IMG/VR virus record: IMGVR_UViG_3300034093_003652
Location: 1-39,548 of that record
From: a virus
Strand: one strand, 5' to 3'
Length of the DNA stretch: 39,548 nucleotides
Shown: piece by piece, positions 31,311 to 39,548 of the stretch
Layout of the letters: every line of letters begins with the position of its first letter
How positions within the stretch are numbered: position 1 is the stretch's first letter
The notes under the pieces: model-generated
The model's database searches: none
What the model saw: the letters and a program-made list of their open reading frames with translations, nothing else
Told to the model about the DNA's origin: nothing
Made by a program: the position numbers and the translations under genes

Positions 31311-33371
31311 ATGAAAACAGACTTTGGATTTAAAGGTTATGAAAATCGTCAAGCATCTAGCTTTTGGTTACGCGAAGATTTCGATACATCATTTGCTAAA
31401 GGACGTAATATAGATTATACAAAATTAGCCGCAGCACAACGTGCAATTGGTAACTTTGTTAATATCGTTACTGGCAAACAAATTCCCGTAATATTCCAAA
31501 GCAATGACGATAGCTACACAGATGGCCGGAAAGTTGTTATCGGTACCAAATTGGACGATAAGAATTTTGATCCTACAGTAGGATTAGCATTGCATGAAGG
31601 ATCTCATATTGCATTTACCGATTTTTCATTGTTTAAAGGTGCAACATGGTTAAGTAATTCTCCGTTTGCCAATCACGTAAGAATGCAAGGATTGGATCCG
31701 GATATGTCAATGACGGAGCGCGACTTTAGCACAATCAAAGATTTATTGAATTGGATTGAGGATCGTAGAATTGATTATAAAATTTATACCAATGCTCCAG
31801 GATACCGTATGTATTATGAAGCAATGTATGATAAGTATTTCAACGACAAAGTTATCGATAAGGCTTTAGTATCCGGTGAGAAAGTTGACGAAACTTGGGA
31901 TAGTTACATGTTTCATGTTATTAATTTTACCAATCCGAACAGACAGTTAGATGCATTAACTCAGCTTCGAACTATATGGAATCTTATTGACTTAAGAAAT
32001 ATCAATCGTCTTAATACGACTTTAGATGCATTGAATGTAGCGTGTGAAGTTTATAAAGTAATAAAGTACGCAGTTAAAGATGCAGAAACGGATACCGCAT
32101 CTTCATCTGGGTCGTCTAGCACCGGTGCCAGTAAACCAGGCCAAACATCTTCTGAAGATTTAGACGATGCCGACGATAACGAAGATTTTGACAATGAACT
32201 TGCCGATAGCGATTTTGATAATGAAGATTCCGACGATGCACCTGGATCGTTACTTTCCCAAAAGGAACAAGATAAATTGGCAAAGGCTATCCAAGCACAA
32301 CGAGATTTCTTAAGAGATAACATTAAAAAGACGGGTAAATTATCAAAATCTGATGCTAAGATTGTTGATGCAATCAAAGAATCGGGAACGGAAACCAGAA
32401 CGGTATTTACAGATGATGGTGGTGTTGGTGCTCCTGTGACTGCAGTAGTTATCAAAAAAATAACTCCGAGTATCATTCAAAGTATACCATCGTTGTTTGC
32501 ATCATATGCTTATGAATTTGCATCAGGACAGAGAGTACTTGATACGGTTAATCCGATGTATTCTGCTAAAGAAATCATAAAAACAGATAATGCGGTTAAT
32601 CAAGGTATCATATTAGGAAAGCGTTTGGGTGCTAAGTTGCAACTAAGAAATTCGGATCACAGTTTGAAAACGACTCGACTCACTGCAGGAAAAATTGATC
32701 GTAGATTGATATCGCAGTTAGGATATCAAAATGTCAATGTTTTTCATCGCATCGTAACGGATCGATATAAAAATTATTTTATTCACATTTCAATTGACGC
32801 ATCCGGATCGATGTCAGGACGAAAGTTTCGTAATGCGATTACATCAGCAGTAGCAATTGCACAAGCAGCGTCCATGACAACTGGTATCCGAATACAAATA
32901 TCAGTTCGTGGTACTGAAAATGTAGGTAGTCATACCGAAAAATCCGTTACGATATACGCATATGATTCGGCACACGATAAAATGAATAAAATTAAAACAT
33001 ACTTTAAGTATCTAACTACATTTGGATGTACTCCGGAGGGAATTGCATTTAAGAGTATTGAACAAGATATTAGAAAAGATGCAAAAGGAGATGAATGCAT
33101 CTTCATTAATTATTCAGATGGAGAACCGACAAATGTTTATGGTTGTGCGGACCGTTACGAAGGAGTAAGATTTACCAAAAAAGTTGTTAACGGATTGCGC
33201 GAGGCGGGTATTACGATAATTAGTTATTTCATATACAATGACTATGTATCGGATAGTACTCGAAACAATTTTAGAACAATGTACGGACCAGATGCTGCAT
33301 TTATCAATCCGGTTGATATGACAGATGTTTCTAAGTCAATGAACTCAAAATTCTTGGAAATTTCTAAGTAA
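31311..33371 (+). CDS. VWA-domain protein (CobT/ViaA-like) with HExxH site
   Basis: This 686-residue protein is the partner of the MoxR-like ATPase. The N-terminal part contains LALHEGSHIAF, an HExxH motif at residues 95-99, which suggests metal binding. A long acidic low-complexity stretch (about 260-310, rich in D, S and E) follows. The C-terminal VWA domain has the MIDAS residues DASGS at 496-500 (D496, S498, S500), and a later NYSDGEPTN block. CobT and ViaA have similar acidic linkers before VWA. It probably presents clients to the ATPase. Client unknown. It contains the groL promoter in its last codons. Confidence 0.8.
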   Translation: MKTDFGFKGYENRQASSFWLREDFDTSFAKGRNIDYTKLAAAQRAIGNFVNIVTGKQIPVIFQSNDDSYTDGRKVVIGTKLDDKNFDPTVGLALHEGSHIAFTDFSLFKGATWLSNSPFANHVRMQGLDPDMSMTERDFSTIKDLLNWIEDRRIDYKIYTNAPGYRMYYEAMYDKYFNDKVIDKALVSGEKVDETWDSYMFHVINFTNPNRQLDALTQLRTIWNLIDLRNINRLNTTLDALNVACEVYKVIKYAVKDAETDTASSSGSSSTGASKPGQTSSEDLDDADDNEDFDNELADSDFDNEDSDDAPGSLLSQKEQDKLAKAIQAQRDFLRDNIKKTGKLSKSDAKIVDAIKESGTETRTVFTDDGGVGAPVTAVVIKKITPSIIQSIPSLFASYAYEFASGQRVLDTVNPMYSAKEIIKTDNAVNQGIILGKRLGAKLQLRNSDHSLKTTRLTAGKIDRRLISQLGYQNVNVFHRIVTDRYKNYFIHISIDASGSMSGRKFRNAITSAVAIAQAASMTTGIRIQISVRGTENVGSHTEKSVTIYAYDSAHDKMNKIKTYFKYLTTFGCTPEGIAFKSIEQDIRKDAKGDECIFINYSDGEPTNVYGCADRYEGVRFTKKVVNGLREAGITIISYFIYNDYVSDSTRNNFRTMYGPDAAFINPVDMTDVSKSMNSKFLEISK

Positions 33372-33382
33372 ATATTTATATT
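33354..33382 (+). promoter_or_regulatory. groL promoter: TTGGAA-N17-TATATT
   Basis: TTGGAA at 33354-33359 lies in the last codons of the VWA gene, 17 bases, then TATATT at 33377-33382. It drives groL 32 bases downstream, which also has a strong AAAGGA. No CIRCE-like inverted repeat is visible here. Confidence 0.7.
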
Positions 33383-33384
33383 AA

Positions 33385-35030
<1,646 letters not shown>

Positions 35031-35031
<1 letters not shown>

Positions 35032-35240
35032 TGAAAATTATCAAACATAATGATAAGGCATATGGTGTATTGAGGCAAGTCCCAATGCACCATTTTGCTA
35101 ATCGCATCGATACTTCACCTAACGGAGAATATGTTAACATGTTTAAGGAATGGTGTGGCGCTGATACAATAATACAGACAGACACGCATTTCATGTTTTG
35201 TGAAACAATTCCGGATGTGGATTTTGAAACAACGGAATAA
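35031..35240 (+). CDS. Small protein coupled to groL, unknown
   Basis: This 69-residue protein starts in a TAATG junction with groL. It contains MKIIKHNDKAYGVLRQVPMH and a middle of FANRIDTSPNGEYVNMF. It is shorter than GroES (about 95) and lacks the GroES roof and mobile-loop pattern, so I do not call it a co-chaperonin. Function unknown. A promoter-like pair begins within its 3' end. Confidence 0.45.
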
Positions 35241-35251
35241 TTTTATATAAT
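35223..35251 (+). promoter_or_regulatory. Weak promoter: TTTGAA-N17-TATAAT
   Basis: TTTGAA at 35223-35228 differs by one base from TTGGAA. TATAAT at 35246-35251 is 17 bases on and ends five bases before ATG 35257. Weaker than the other sites because the upstream element is imperfect. Confidence 0.45.
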
Positions 35252-35256
35252 AAGTT

Positions 35257-35511
35257 ATGACAGAAAGAGAAGTACAACTGCTAGGATTTGAACGAGAAGA
35301 ATTTAGTGATTGGGATGGAGATTGGCATTATTACGCTTACGAGATTACAAACGGATTGTCGTTTATAACATCAGCAACCAATGAAGTCACGAAAGATGGC
35401 GAATGGTTTGTAGAGATATTTAATACGCAAGATCCAGTCCGCTTTTATAAATTTGAAGAAGTTCAATCATTGATTAACTTATTAGAAAAACATTTAATTA
35501 AAACGGCATGA
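35257..35511 (+). CDS. Small conserved-looking phage protein
   Basis: This 84-residue protein begins MTEREVQLLGFEREEFSDW and has an aromatic middle (WHYYAYEITNGLSF). It ends in a helix, YKFEEVQSLINLLEKHL. The short length, beta then helix pattern and position suggest one of the small accessory proteins seen in Bacteroidota phages and mobile elements. I cannot name the family. It ends in an ATGA junction with a 35-residue gene. Confidence 0.5.
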   Translation: MTEREVQLLGFEREEFSDWDGDWHYYAYEITNGLSFITSATNEVTKDGEWFVEIFNTQDPVRFYKFEEVQSLINLLEKHLIKTA

Positions 35512-35615
35512 TAAAATGGTTTGAAATGAACCTAGGTTGGTTCTTTGTAAATGGAAGAAAGCGGGATCGTTGGGCCGCATATTTGAGAAAGAAATATGGA
35601 AATAACGCACAATGA
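35508..35615 (+). CDS. 35-residue protein, ATGA-coupled on both sides
   Basis: ATG 35508 overlaps the previous stop, and TGA 35613-35615 overlaps the next ATG. The product begins MIKWFEMNLGWFFVNGRKRD, then reads RWAAYLRKKYG. It is short and basic but the coupling at both ends argues strongly for translation. The aromatic GWFFVNGRK block may be a short membrane-associated or DNA-binding region. Function unknown; it falls below most gene-finder size limits. Confidence 0.55.
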   Translation: MIKWFEMNLGWFFVNGRKRDRWAAYLRKKYGNNAQ

Positions 35616-35884
35616 AAACTAAACTACTAAAAAAATTACGAAAAGATTGTAGTTGGACGTGTGTTAAACAAGAACATATGGGAGGAGTTGTAATGTACAC
35701 CTGGATATTATTACAACAAGGGTTTATTAGTAAGTACTCCAACTCAGAATTGTTAATACGACATATGTTAACACACAATGCTAATTATCATGATTCCGTT
35801 TTGGATTGGCGTTGGGATAACATATTGCATCGATATCATGTAAAAGTAAATGAACGTAAATTTAGAAAGTACAAACAACGATGA
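35612..35884 (+). CDS. Small protein before thyA
   Basis: This 90-residue protein begins MKTKLLKKLRKDCSWTCVKQ and has a middle of WILLQQGFISKYSNSELLIRHML. It is basic, with no motif I recognise. It is coupled by ATGA to both the 35-residue gene upstream and thyA downstream, forming one cistron chain. Function unknown. Confidence 0.45.
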   Translation: MKTKLLKKLRKDCSWTCVKQEHMGGVVMYTWILLQQGFISKYSNSELLIRHMLTHNANYHDSVLDWRWDNILHRYHVKVNERKFRKYKQR

Positions 35885-37149
35885 ACGCGTTAGATAAACA
35901 ATACACAGCCCTACTGCGAGACATCTTAGACAACGGAACTCAAAAAAGCGACAGGACCGGGACAGGCACACTTTCAGTATTTGGCAGACAAATCCGACAC
36001 CGCATGGCAGATGGATTTCCGCTTATCACTACAAAGAAGATGCCATTCCGGACGATAGCAACAGAGCTGATGTGGTTCCTACGTGGTGATACAAACATTA
36101 AATTCCTTGTTGATAACAATTGTAACATATGGACGGGCGATGCTTACAAGAACTACTCTAACCATTTTATAGGATATGATGATGTTCCCGATCAGGCCTG
36201 GTTTACCAATGAAATTAAAACAAACCCGGAGTTTGCTGAGCGTTGGGGCGAGCTCGGCTCTGTGTATGGAGCACAGTGGAGAGAATGGAGTGCTGCGGTA
36301 CCTATTAAAACAACTCTCAAAGATCCTTTATCCGGTGCAGATACATATGTCATTGGCACCAAGTACATTGACCAAATCGCAAACCTAATCCGTGATCTTA
36401 AAACAAACCCAGATTCAAGACGATTAATGGTTTCGGCTTGGAATGTAGGTGAATTAGACCAAATGGTACTTCCACCTTGTCATTATGGATTTCAAGTTTA
36501 TACAAGAGAGTTGAGTGACAAGGAAAGGATTGAGTGGATGGGTGGAAAAATACAAGAAAAATACCCAGCATTGGTTGAACAACAAATTAAACATTGTGAT
36601 GAACATAATGTTCCTAAACGAGCAATCTCATTGATGTGGAATCAACGTTCAGTAGATACATTCTTAGGTCTCCCATTCAACATTGCATCTTACGGCTTGT
36701 TATTAGAAATTATTGCTAAATCAGTTAATATGGTTCCTGATGAATTGATTGGTAACTTGGGTGATACGCATTTGTACGCAAATCACGTTGAACAAGCTAA
36801 AGAACAGATTGGTAGAGATTTGAGTTTGGATGAAAGATATGAGATAGCCCTTCCAATTTGGAAAGAAAACTACGGACCTTTAGCTGATATGATGGTTGCC
36901 ACTAATATAGATAACACACCTTATAGAATCCCAACCCGAACAAGAGAACCATATTCATTACCAACCTTAAATATTAACACAGAGTGGTGGCCAACAGAAA
37001 GCGGAGAGTGCGGTGTAGGTCCTATTGATGCACAAGCAGTATTCAACGGATTTACAAATGACAACTTTTGTAAGTGTTTGTTGGAAGAAGACTTGCAACT
37101 AAGCAACTATCAAGCACATCCACATATTAAAGCACCTTTATCAAATTAA
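35881..37149 (+). CDS. thyA: Thymidylate synthase ThyA, long form
   Basis: This 422-residue protein has every ThyA landmark. SDRTGTGT is near the start. The catalytic cysteine C200 is in LPPCHYGFQVY. RRLMVSAWN, SLMWNQRSVDTFLGLPFNIA and GDTHLYANHVEQ follow, and the end is HPHIKAPLSN. It makes dTMP from dUMP using methylene-tetrahydrofolate. E. coli ThyA has 264 residues, so this form carries large insertions, about 100 residues between the catalytic C200 region and the C-terminus among them. The first half looks visibly richer in G and C than its neighbours. It supports phage DNA synthesis. Confidence 0.93.
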   Translation: MNALDKQYTALLRDILDNGTQKSDRTGTGTLSVFGRQIRHRMADGFPLITTKKMPFRTIATELMWFLRGDTNIKFLVDNNCNIWTGDAYKNYSNHFIGYDDVPDQAWFTNEIKTNPEFAERWGELGSVYGAQWREWSAAVPIKTTLKDPLSGADTYVIGTKYIDQIANLIRDLKTNPDSRRLMVSAWNVGELDQMVLPPCHYGFQVYTRELSDKERIEWMGGKIQEKYPALVEQQIKHCDEHNVPKRAISLMWNQRSVDTFLGLPFNIASYGLLLEIIAKSVNMVPDELIGNLGDTHLYANHVEQAKEQIGRDLSLDERYEIALPIWKENYGPLADMMVATNIDNTPYRIPTRTREPYSLPTLNINTEWWPTESGECGVGPIDAQAVFNGFTNDNFCKCLLEEDLQLSNYQAHPHIKAPLSN

Positions 37150-37153
37150 AATT

Positions 37154-37393
37154 ATGAAAAAACTAGTATTAGTATTAGCAGTATTAGCACTAACAAGTTG
37201 TGTTAATCAAATAGATCGTTTAAACGACGCTCAGAAGAAGTATCCAAAATGCATAGTGCAACCGACAACTAGTTTGTTAACACGAGATGGGTATGAAGTT
37301 ATGGTAGAAGATACTATCAACAATCAAATCTACGTACTAGATTACTATGCATTTAGTTCAACTAGGATCTGGGATATTAGAAACATCAAGTAA
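37154..37393 (+). CDS. Small lipoprotein
   Basis: This 79-residue protein has a lipobox: MKKLVLVLAVLALTSC with the lipid-anchored C16. The mature part is short and polar, with KKYPKCIVQPTTSLL, an ending in YYAFSSTRIWDI and no clear fold. Lipoprotein signals direct export by Sec and lipid anchoring in the envelope. In phages, such proteins can block superinfection or coat the cell. That role is only a possibility here. It shares a base with the thioesterase start. Confidence 0.6.
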   Translation: MKKLVLVLAVLALTSCVNQIDRLNDAQKKYPKCIVQPTTSLLTRDGYEVMVEDTINNQIYVLDYYAFSSTRIWDIRNIK

Positions 37394-37794
37394 TGGAATT
37401 TTTAAACTCACATCCAATCAAGAAAAGTGATCTAGGCTTTCACGGCAATCTCTTTGGAGGTAAACTCTTAGCATGGATCGATGCATCAGCTGCTAGCTAC
37501 GCAATGCAATTGTGTGATACGCCCCGTATGGTTACGGTTTCAATTGATCAATGTAACTTTGAAAAACCAGCACGCGAAGGTCAATTGGTTAAAATATATG
37601 GACGTCCACAAGCAATAGGCAATTCTTCTATCAACTTGTACATGGAAGCACGTGCGCACAATGTATACACTGGCAATCAGGTTGTTGTACTCAAGACTCA
37701 TATTAAATTCGTACACATTGATGAAGAAGGACATCCTATTCCGTTAGGGGAAAAGGCTCGTAATCGAGTTGTTAAACTAGTAGAATCTAAATAA
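37393..37794 (+). CDS. Hotdog-fold acyl-CoA thioesterase (YciA-like)
   Basis: This 133-residue protein begins MEFLNSHPIKKSDLGFHGNL and has FGGKLLAWIDASAASYA, the typical hotdog active-site helix. VTVSIDQCNFEKPAREGQLV, GNSSINLYMEA and VVLKTHIKFVHID follow. This matches acyl-CoA hydrolases of the YciA/BFIT type, which cleave acyl-CoA to free CoA and fatty acid. Such a gene is rare in phages. It could remodel host lipid metabolism. TAATG-coupled to the lipoprotein gene. Confidence 0.8.
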   Translation: MEFLNSHPIKKSDLGFHGNLFGGKLLAWIDASAASYAMQLCDTPRMVTVSIDQCNFEKPAREGQLVKIYGRPQAIGNSSINLYMEARAHNVYTGNQVVVLKTHIKFVHIDEEGHPIPLGEKARNRVVKLVESK

Positions 37795-37798
37795 TTAA

Positions 37799-37809
37799 TA
37801 TTTATTAAT
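37799..37809 (+). promoter_or_regulatory. TATTTATTAAT box abutting ATG 37810
   Basis: TATTTATTAAT ends directly before ATG 37810. The same arrangement is seen at 27104 and nearly so at 20548. If TATTTA acts as the -10 element, the mRNA of the secreted cluster would be leaderless. No TTGGWW element 17 bases upstream. Confidence 0.4.
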
Positions 37810-38391
37810 ATGAAACGGTTATTACTATACATGATGTTGTTATGTGGCACTGCATATTCTCAATGCAATGGAACGCAATCATTCACACTCACACCACCTC
37901 CAGTAGGCAATCAATATCTTCCAGGACAAACGGTAACGATGTGTTATACCATGAACGGATACACTCAAGCAGGAACGAATTGGGTTGAAGGATTTGATTT
38001 AACTTTAGGACCGGGTTGGTCAAATGTACAACCAGCAACGCCTCCTGCTAATTGTGGAGGTAACACATCGGGAGGACAATGGATATGGACGTTGGCTGCA
38101 AATACTCCGGTAGGACTTGTAGGTCCAGGTTACTTCTTTGACTTAGACTTAGACGGCCAATCCGGAGATGATTTTGGAGACTCCGGATCGTGCACATGGA
38201 CCTTTTGTGTAACGCTTACAGTAGCACAAGGATGTACTCCACAAAGCTTAGCAATTGCCGTAACTCCCGGGTCAGATGGACTATGGGGAAGTTGGGGCAG
38301 TACAAGTTGCGATGCAGCAACACCATTTACAGTATTTAACGGAACTATTAACCCACAGCTACCTGGTATAGGAGCTATATCACACAATTAA
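37810..38391 (+). CDS. Secreted beta-rich protein, signal peptide
   Basis: This 193-residue protein has a signal peptide, MKRLLLYMMLLCGTAYSQ, with cleavage after SQ. The mature part is beta-rich, with conserved-looking cysteines (CNGTQSF, TMCYTM, PANCGG, SCTWTFCVTLT, GCTPQ, TSCDA) and aspartates (FFDLDLDGQSGDDFGDSG) that suggest a calcium-bound, cohesin- or Ig-like adhesion domain. It ends in ISHN. No sorting domain is present on this chain. The next two genes look like further modules of one surface system. Confidence 0.65.
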   Translation: MKRLLLYMMLLCGTAYSQCNGTQSFTLTPPPVGNQYLPGQTVTMCYTMNGYTQAGTNWVEGFDLTLGPGWSNVQPATPPANCGGNTSGGQWIWTLAANTPVGLVGPGYFFDLDLDGQSGDDFGDSGSCTWTFCVTLTVAQGCTPQSLAIAVTPGSDGLWGSWGSTSCDAATPFTVFNGTINPQLPGIGAISHN

Positions 38392-38393
38392 TG
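38377..38393 (+). repeat. 17-base gene-junction repeat, copy 1
   Basis: ATATCACACAATTAATG spans the end of the first secreted gene. It encodes ISHN then stop. A near-identical copy (one mismatch) is at 38945-38961. Confidence 0.6.
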
Positions 38394-38395
38394 TT

Positions 38396-38959
38396 ATGAA
38401 AAAACTATTATTATCATTGAGCCTATTGGCAAGTACAAGTGCGTATACGCAGTTAACAACAATTAATCCGGATACAGTTTGCTATCAAACTCCTGGATCT
38501 ATTTATTCAGTAACCAACACTCCGGGTAATACTTATACATGGACCGTAGCCGCTCCAGGAGTAATTACATCGGGACAAGGAACAAACCAGATTGGAGTCA
38601 ATTGGTCTGCAGCAGCTCCAGGCCTAATACCAAATGCTGTAAGTGTAGTAGCATCAAATGGTTCGGGTTGTAATTCGCCAGCATCAAACCTCAACGTATT
38701 CATTTTACAAATTGTTCCTAGCATCACAGCATTAGGTCCATTTTGTAGCACGGATGCGTGTGTAGCAGTAACAACCTCACCTGCAGGCGGTGTATTAACT
38801 GGAACGGGTGTTGTAGGTAATACATTTTGTCCACAAACTGCAGGAGCAGGAACATGGCCTTTAACATATACAGTAACACAAGGAGGATGTACATTCACAG
38901 CTACCACTTCAGTAACAGTTAATCCAACTCCAACCTTATCACCGATATCACACAACTAA
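38396..38959 (+). CDS. Secreted PKD-like domain protein
   Basis: This 187-residue protein has a signal peptide, MKKLLLSLSLLASTSAYTQ. Two Ig/PKD-like modules follow. The first has YQTPGSIYSVTNTPGNTYTW and TSGQGTNQIGVNW. The second begins with LGPFCSTDACVAVTTSPAGG and ends NPTPTLSPISHN. These are typical of the repeat domains of large Bacteroidota adhesins that end in a gliding-motility sorting domain. Here the chain stops after the second module with no sorting domain. It starts five bases after the previous stop. Confidence 0.65.
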   Translation: MKKLLLSLSLLASTSAYTQLTTINPDTVCYQTPGSIYSVTNTPGNTYTWTVAAPGVITSGQGTNQIGVNWSAAAPGLIPNAVSVVASNGSGCNSPASNLNVFILQIVPSITALGPFCSTDACVAVTTSPAGGVLTGTGVVGNTFCPQTAGAGTWPLTYTVTQGGCTFTATTSVTVNPTPTLSPISHN

Positions 38960-38961
38960 TG
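38945..38961 (+). repeat. 17-base gene-junction repeat, copy 2
   Basis: ATATCACACAACTAATG at the end of the second secreted gene, one mismatch from copy 1 at 38377. It also covers the ATG of the third gene. Confidence 0.6.
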
Positions 38962-39519
38962 AAAACGTTATTATTCATCATGATGTCATTCAATGTTGCA
39001 GCACAACAGCTTGTAACATTATGTAACGGACAATCGCAAACATATTTTTATTCCGCCGATGCCAATTTACCAGGCGACACGGAATGGGATGTAAATGGTA
39101 TTACATACACAGGCAACCCGGTTGGATTAACTTGGAGCGATACTGGAATCTATGTTCTCACAGCTACACATTGGTCATTGGATTGTCCTAGCGAGCCAGT
39201 AACATATACCGTAACGGTTAAAGAATGTGAACAATTAATATATTACATTCCAAATTCATTTACTCCCGACGGCAACGAATACAATCAAACGTGGGGTCCG
39301 GTGTTTACCGAAGGCTTTGATCCATACGATTTTCATTTATTAGTGTTTGACCGTTGGGGAGAAACCATATGGGAATCTTGGGACGTAACAACACAATGGG
39401 ATGGATCGTACAACGGTGCACCAGTTCAAGATGGCACTTATACTTGGGTAATTTGGTTTGGCGATAAGTATACCGATGCCAGATATACCAAAAACGGACA
39501 CGTAACAATTCTTAAATAA
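38959..39519 (+). CDS. Secreted protein with T9SS type B (gliding-motility-associated) sorting domain
   Basis: This 186-residue protein has a short signal peptide, MKTLLFIMMSFNVAAQQ. An Ig/PKD-like region follows (LCNGQSQTYFYSADANLPGD, LTWSDTGIYVLTAT). Residues 95-186 are a near-textbook CHU_C domain: IPNSFTPDGNEYNQTW, FDPYDFHLLVFDRWGETIWE, QWDGSYNGAPVQDGTYTWVI, then NGHVTILK. That domain routes proteins through the T9SS and onto the surface of Bacteroidota cells. The gene starts within the previous stop codon region (TAATG). In bacteria this domain usually closes proteins of a thousand or more residues. Confidence 0.88.
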   Translation: MKTLLFIMMSFNVAAQQLVTLCNGQSQTYFYSADANLPGDTEWDVNGITYTGNPVGLTWSDTGIYVLTATHWSLDCPSEPVTYTVTVKECEQLIYYIPNSFTPDGNEYNQTWGPVFTEGFDPYDFHLLVFDRWGETIWESWDVTTQWDGSYNGAPVQDGTYTWVIWFGDKYTDARYTKNGHVTILK

Positions 39520-39522
39520 CGG

Positions 39523-39548
39523 TTGGATATTTGAATTTTTATTCTTAT
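39523..39548 (+). promoter_or_regulatory. Promoter cut by the right edge: TTGGAT-N17-TAT...
   Basis: TTGGAT at 39523-39528 follows CGG, as at 31257. Exactly 17 bases later the window ends in TAT at 39546-39548, the first half of the expected TATAWT. The next three bases should read A, T or A, and T. Confidence 0.5.

Overview
The window looks like part of a large AT-rich tailed-phage genome (class Caudoviricetes) whose host is a member of the Bacteroidota, probably a flavobacterium-like cell. The phage reading rests on several facts. Every supportable gene is on the + strand. Genes are packed end to end, with many ATGA or TAATG junctions. No gene-free stretch exceeds about 140 bases. There are endolysin, lysozyme, holin and fibre-like genes and many small phage-type proteins. 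The host reading rests on Bacteroidota-only features: a type IX secretion (T9SS) type A C-terminal sorting domain at 28913-29977, a type B (gliding-motility-associated) domain at 38959-39519, and a ClpS that resembles the Bacteroidota form. No tRNA, CRISPR array, IS element or integrase was seen.

Layout. (1) 1-529: the end of an unknown gene and a SLOG-fold protein. (2) 560-17078: a 16.5 kb glycan island with ten glycosyltransferase-like genes, four methyltransferase domains, a 2OG-Fe(II) oxygenase and a nucleotide-sugar module (RmlC-like and FdtA-like cupins, RmlD-like reductase, DegT aminotransferase, GalE-like epimerase). (3) 17155-20532: a lysis/membrane region with a 2-TM holin-like protein, an unusual PAS-PAS-coiled-coil-2TM protein, a peptidoglycan-binding endolysin-like protein and three more small membrane proteins. 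(4) 20548-28920: virion or accessory genes, including a nucleotidyltransferase-fold protein, a fibre-like protein, a 55-aa holin-like gene, a SET-domain protein, a lysozyme, a UVR-motif protein overlapping a ClpS adaptor, an HNH nuclease and an HExxH protein. (5) 28913-29977: a secreted protein with T9SS features. (6) 30028-33371: a MoxR-type AAA+ ATPase and a VWA protein. (7) 33415-37794: full-length GroEL without a visible GroES, small genes, a long ThyA, a lipoprotein and a hotdog thioesterase. (8) 37810-39519: three consecutive secreted proteins, the last with a type B sorting domain.

The glycan genes could build and attach an unusual deoxyamino sugar to virion proteins or to the host envelope. 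ClpS, UVR, GroEL and AAA+/VWA suggest control of host proteolysis and folding. The T9SS-type proteins suggest that the phage places its own proteins on the host surface, or that its virion proteins reuse host adhesin modules.

Regulation. Seven sites upstream of genes share the layout TTGG(A/T)(A/T), exactly 17 bases, then a TATAWT-like hexamer. An eighth is cut by the right edge of the window. In several the hexamer ends only 5-7 bases before the start codon, which predicts leaderless or nearly leaderless mRNAs. A second box, TATTTATWATA, recurs without the upstream element. Product names are from reading protein motifs by eye; no database search was possible.
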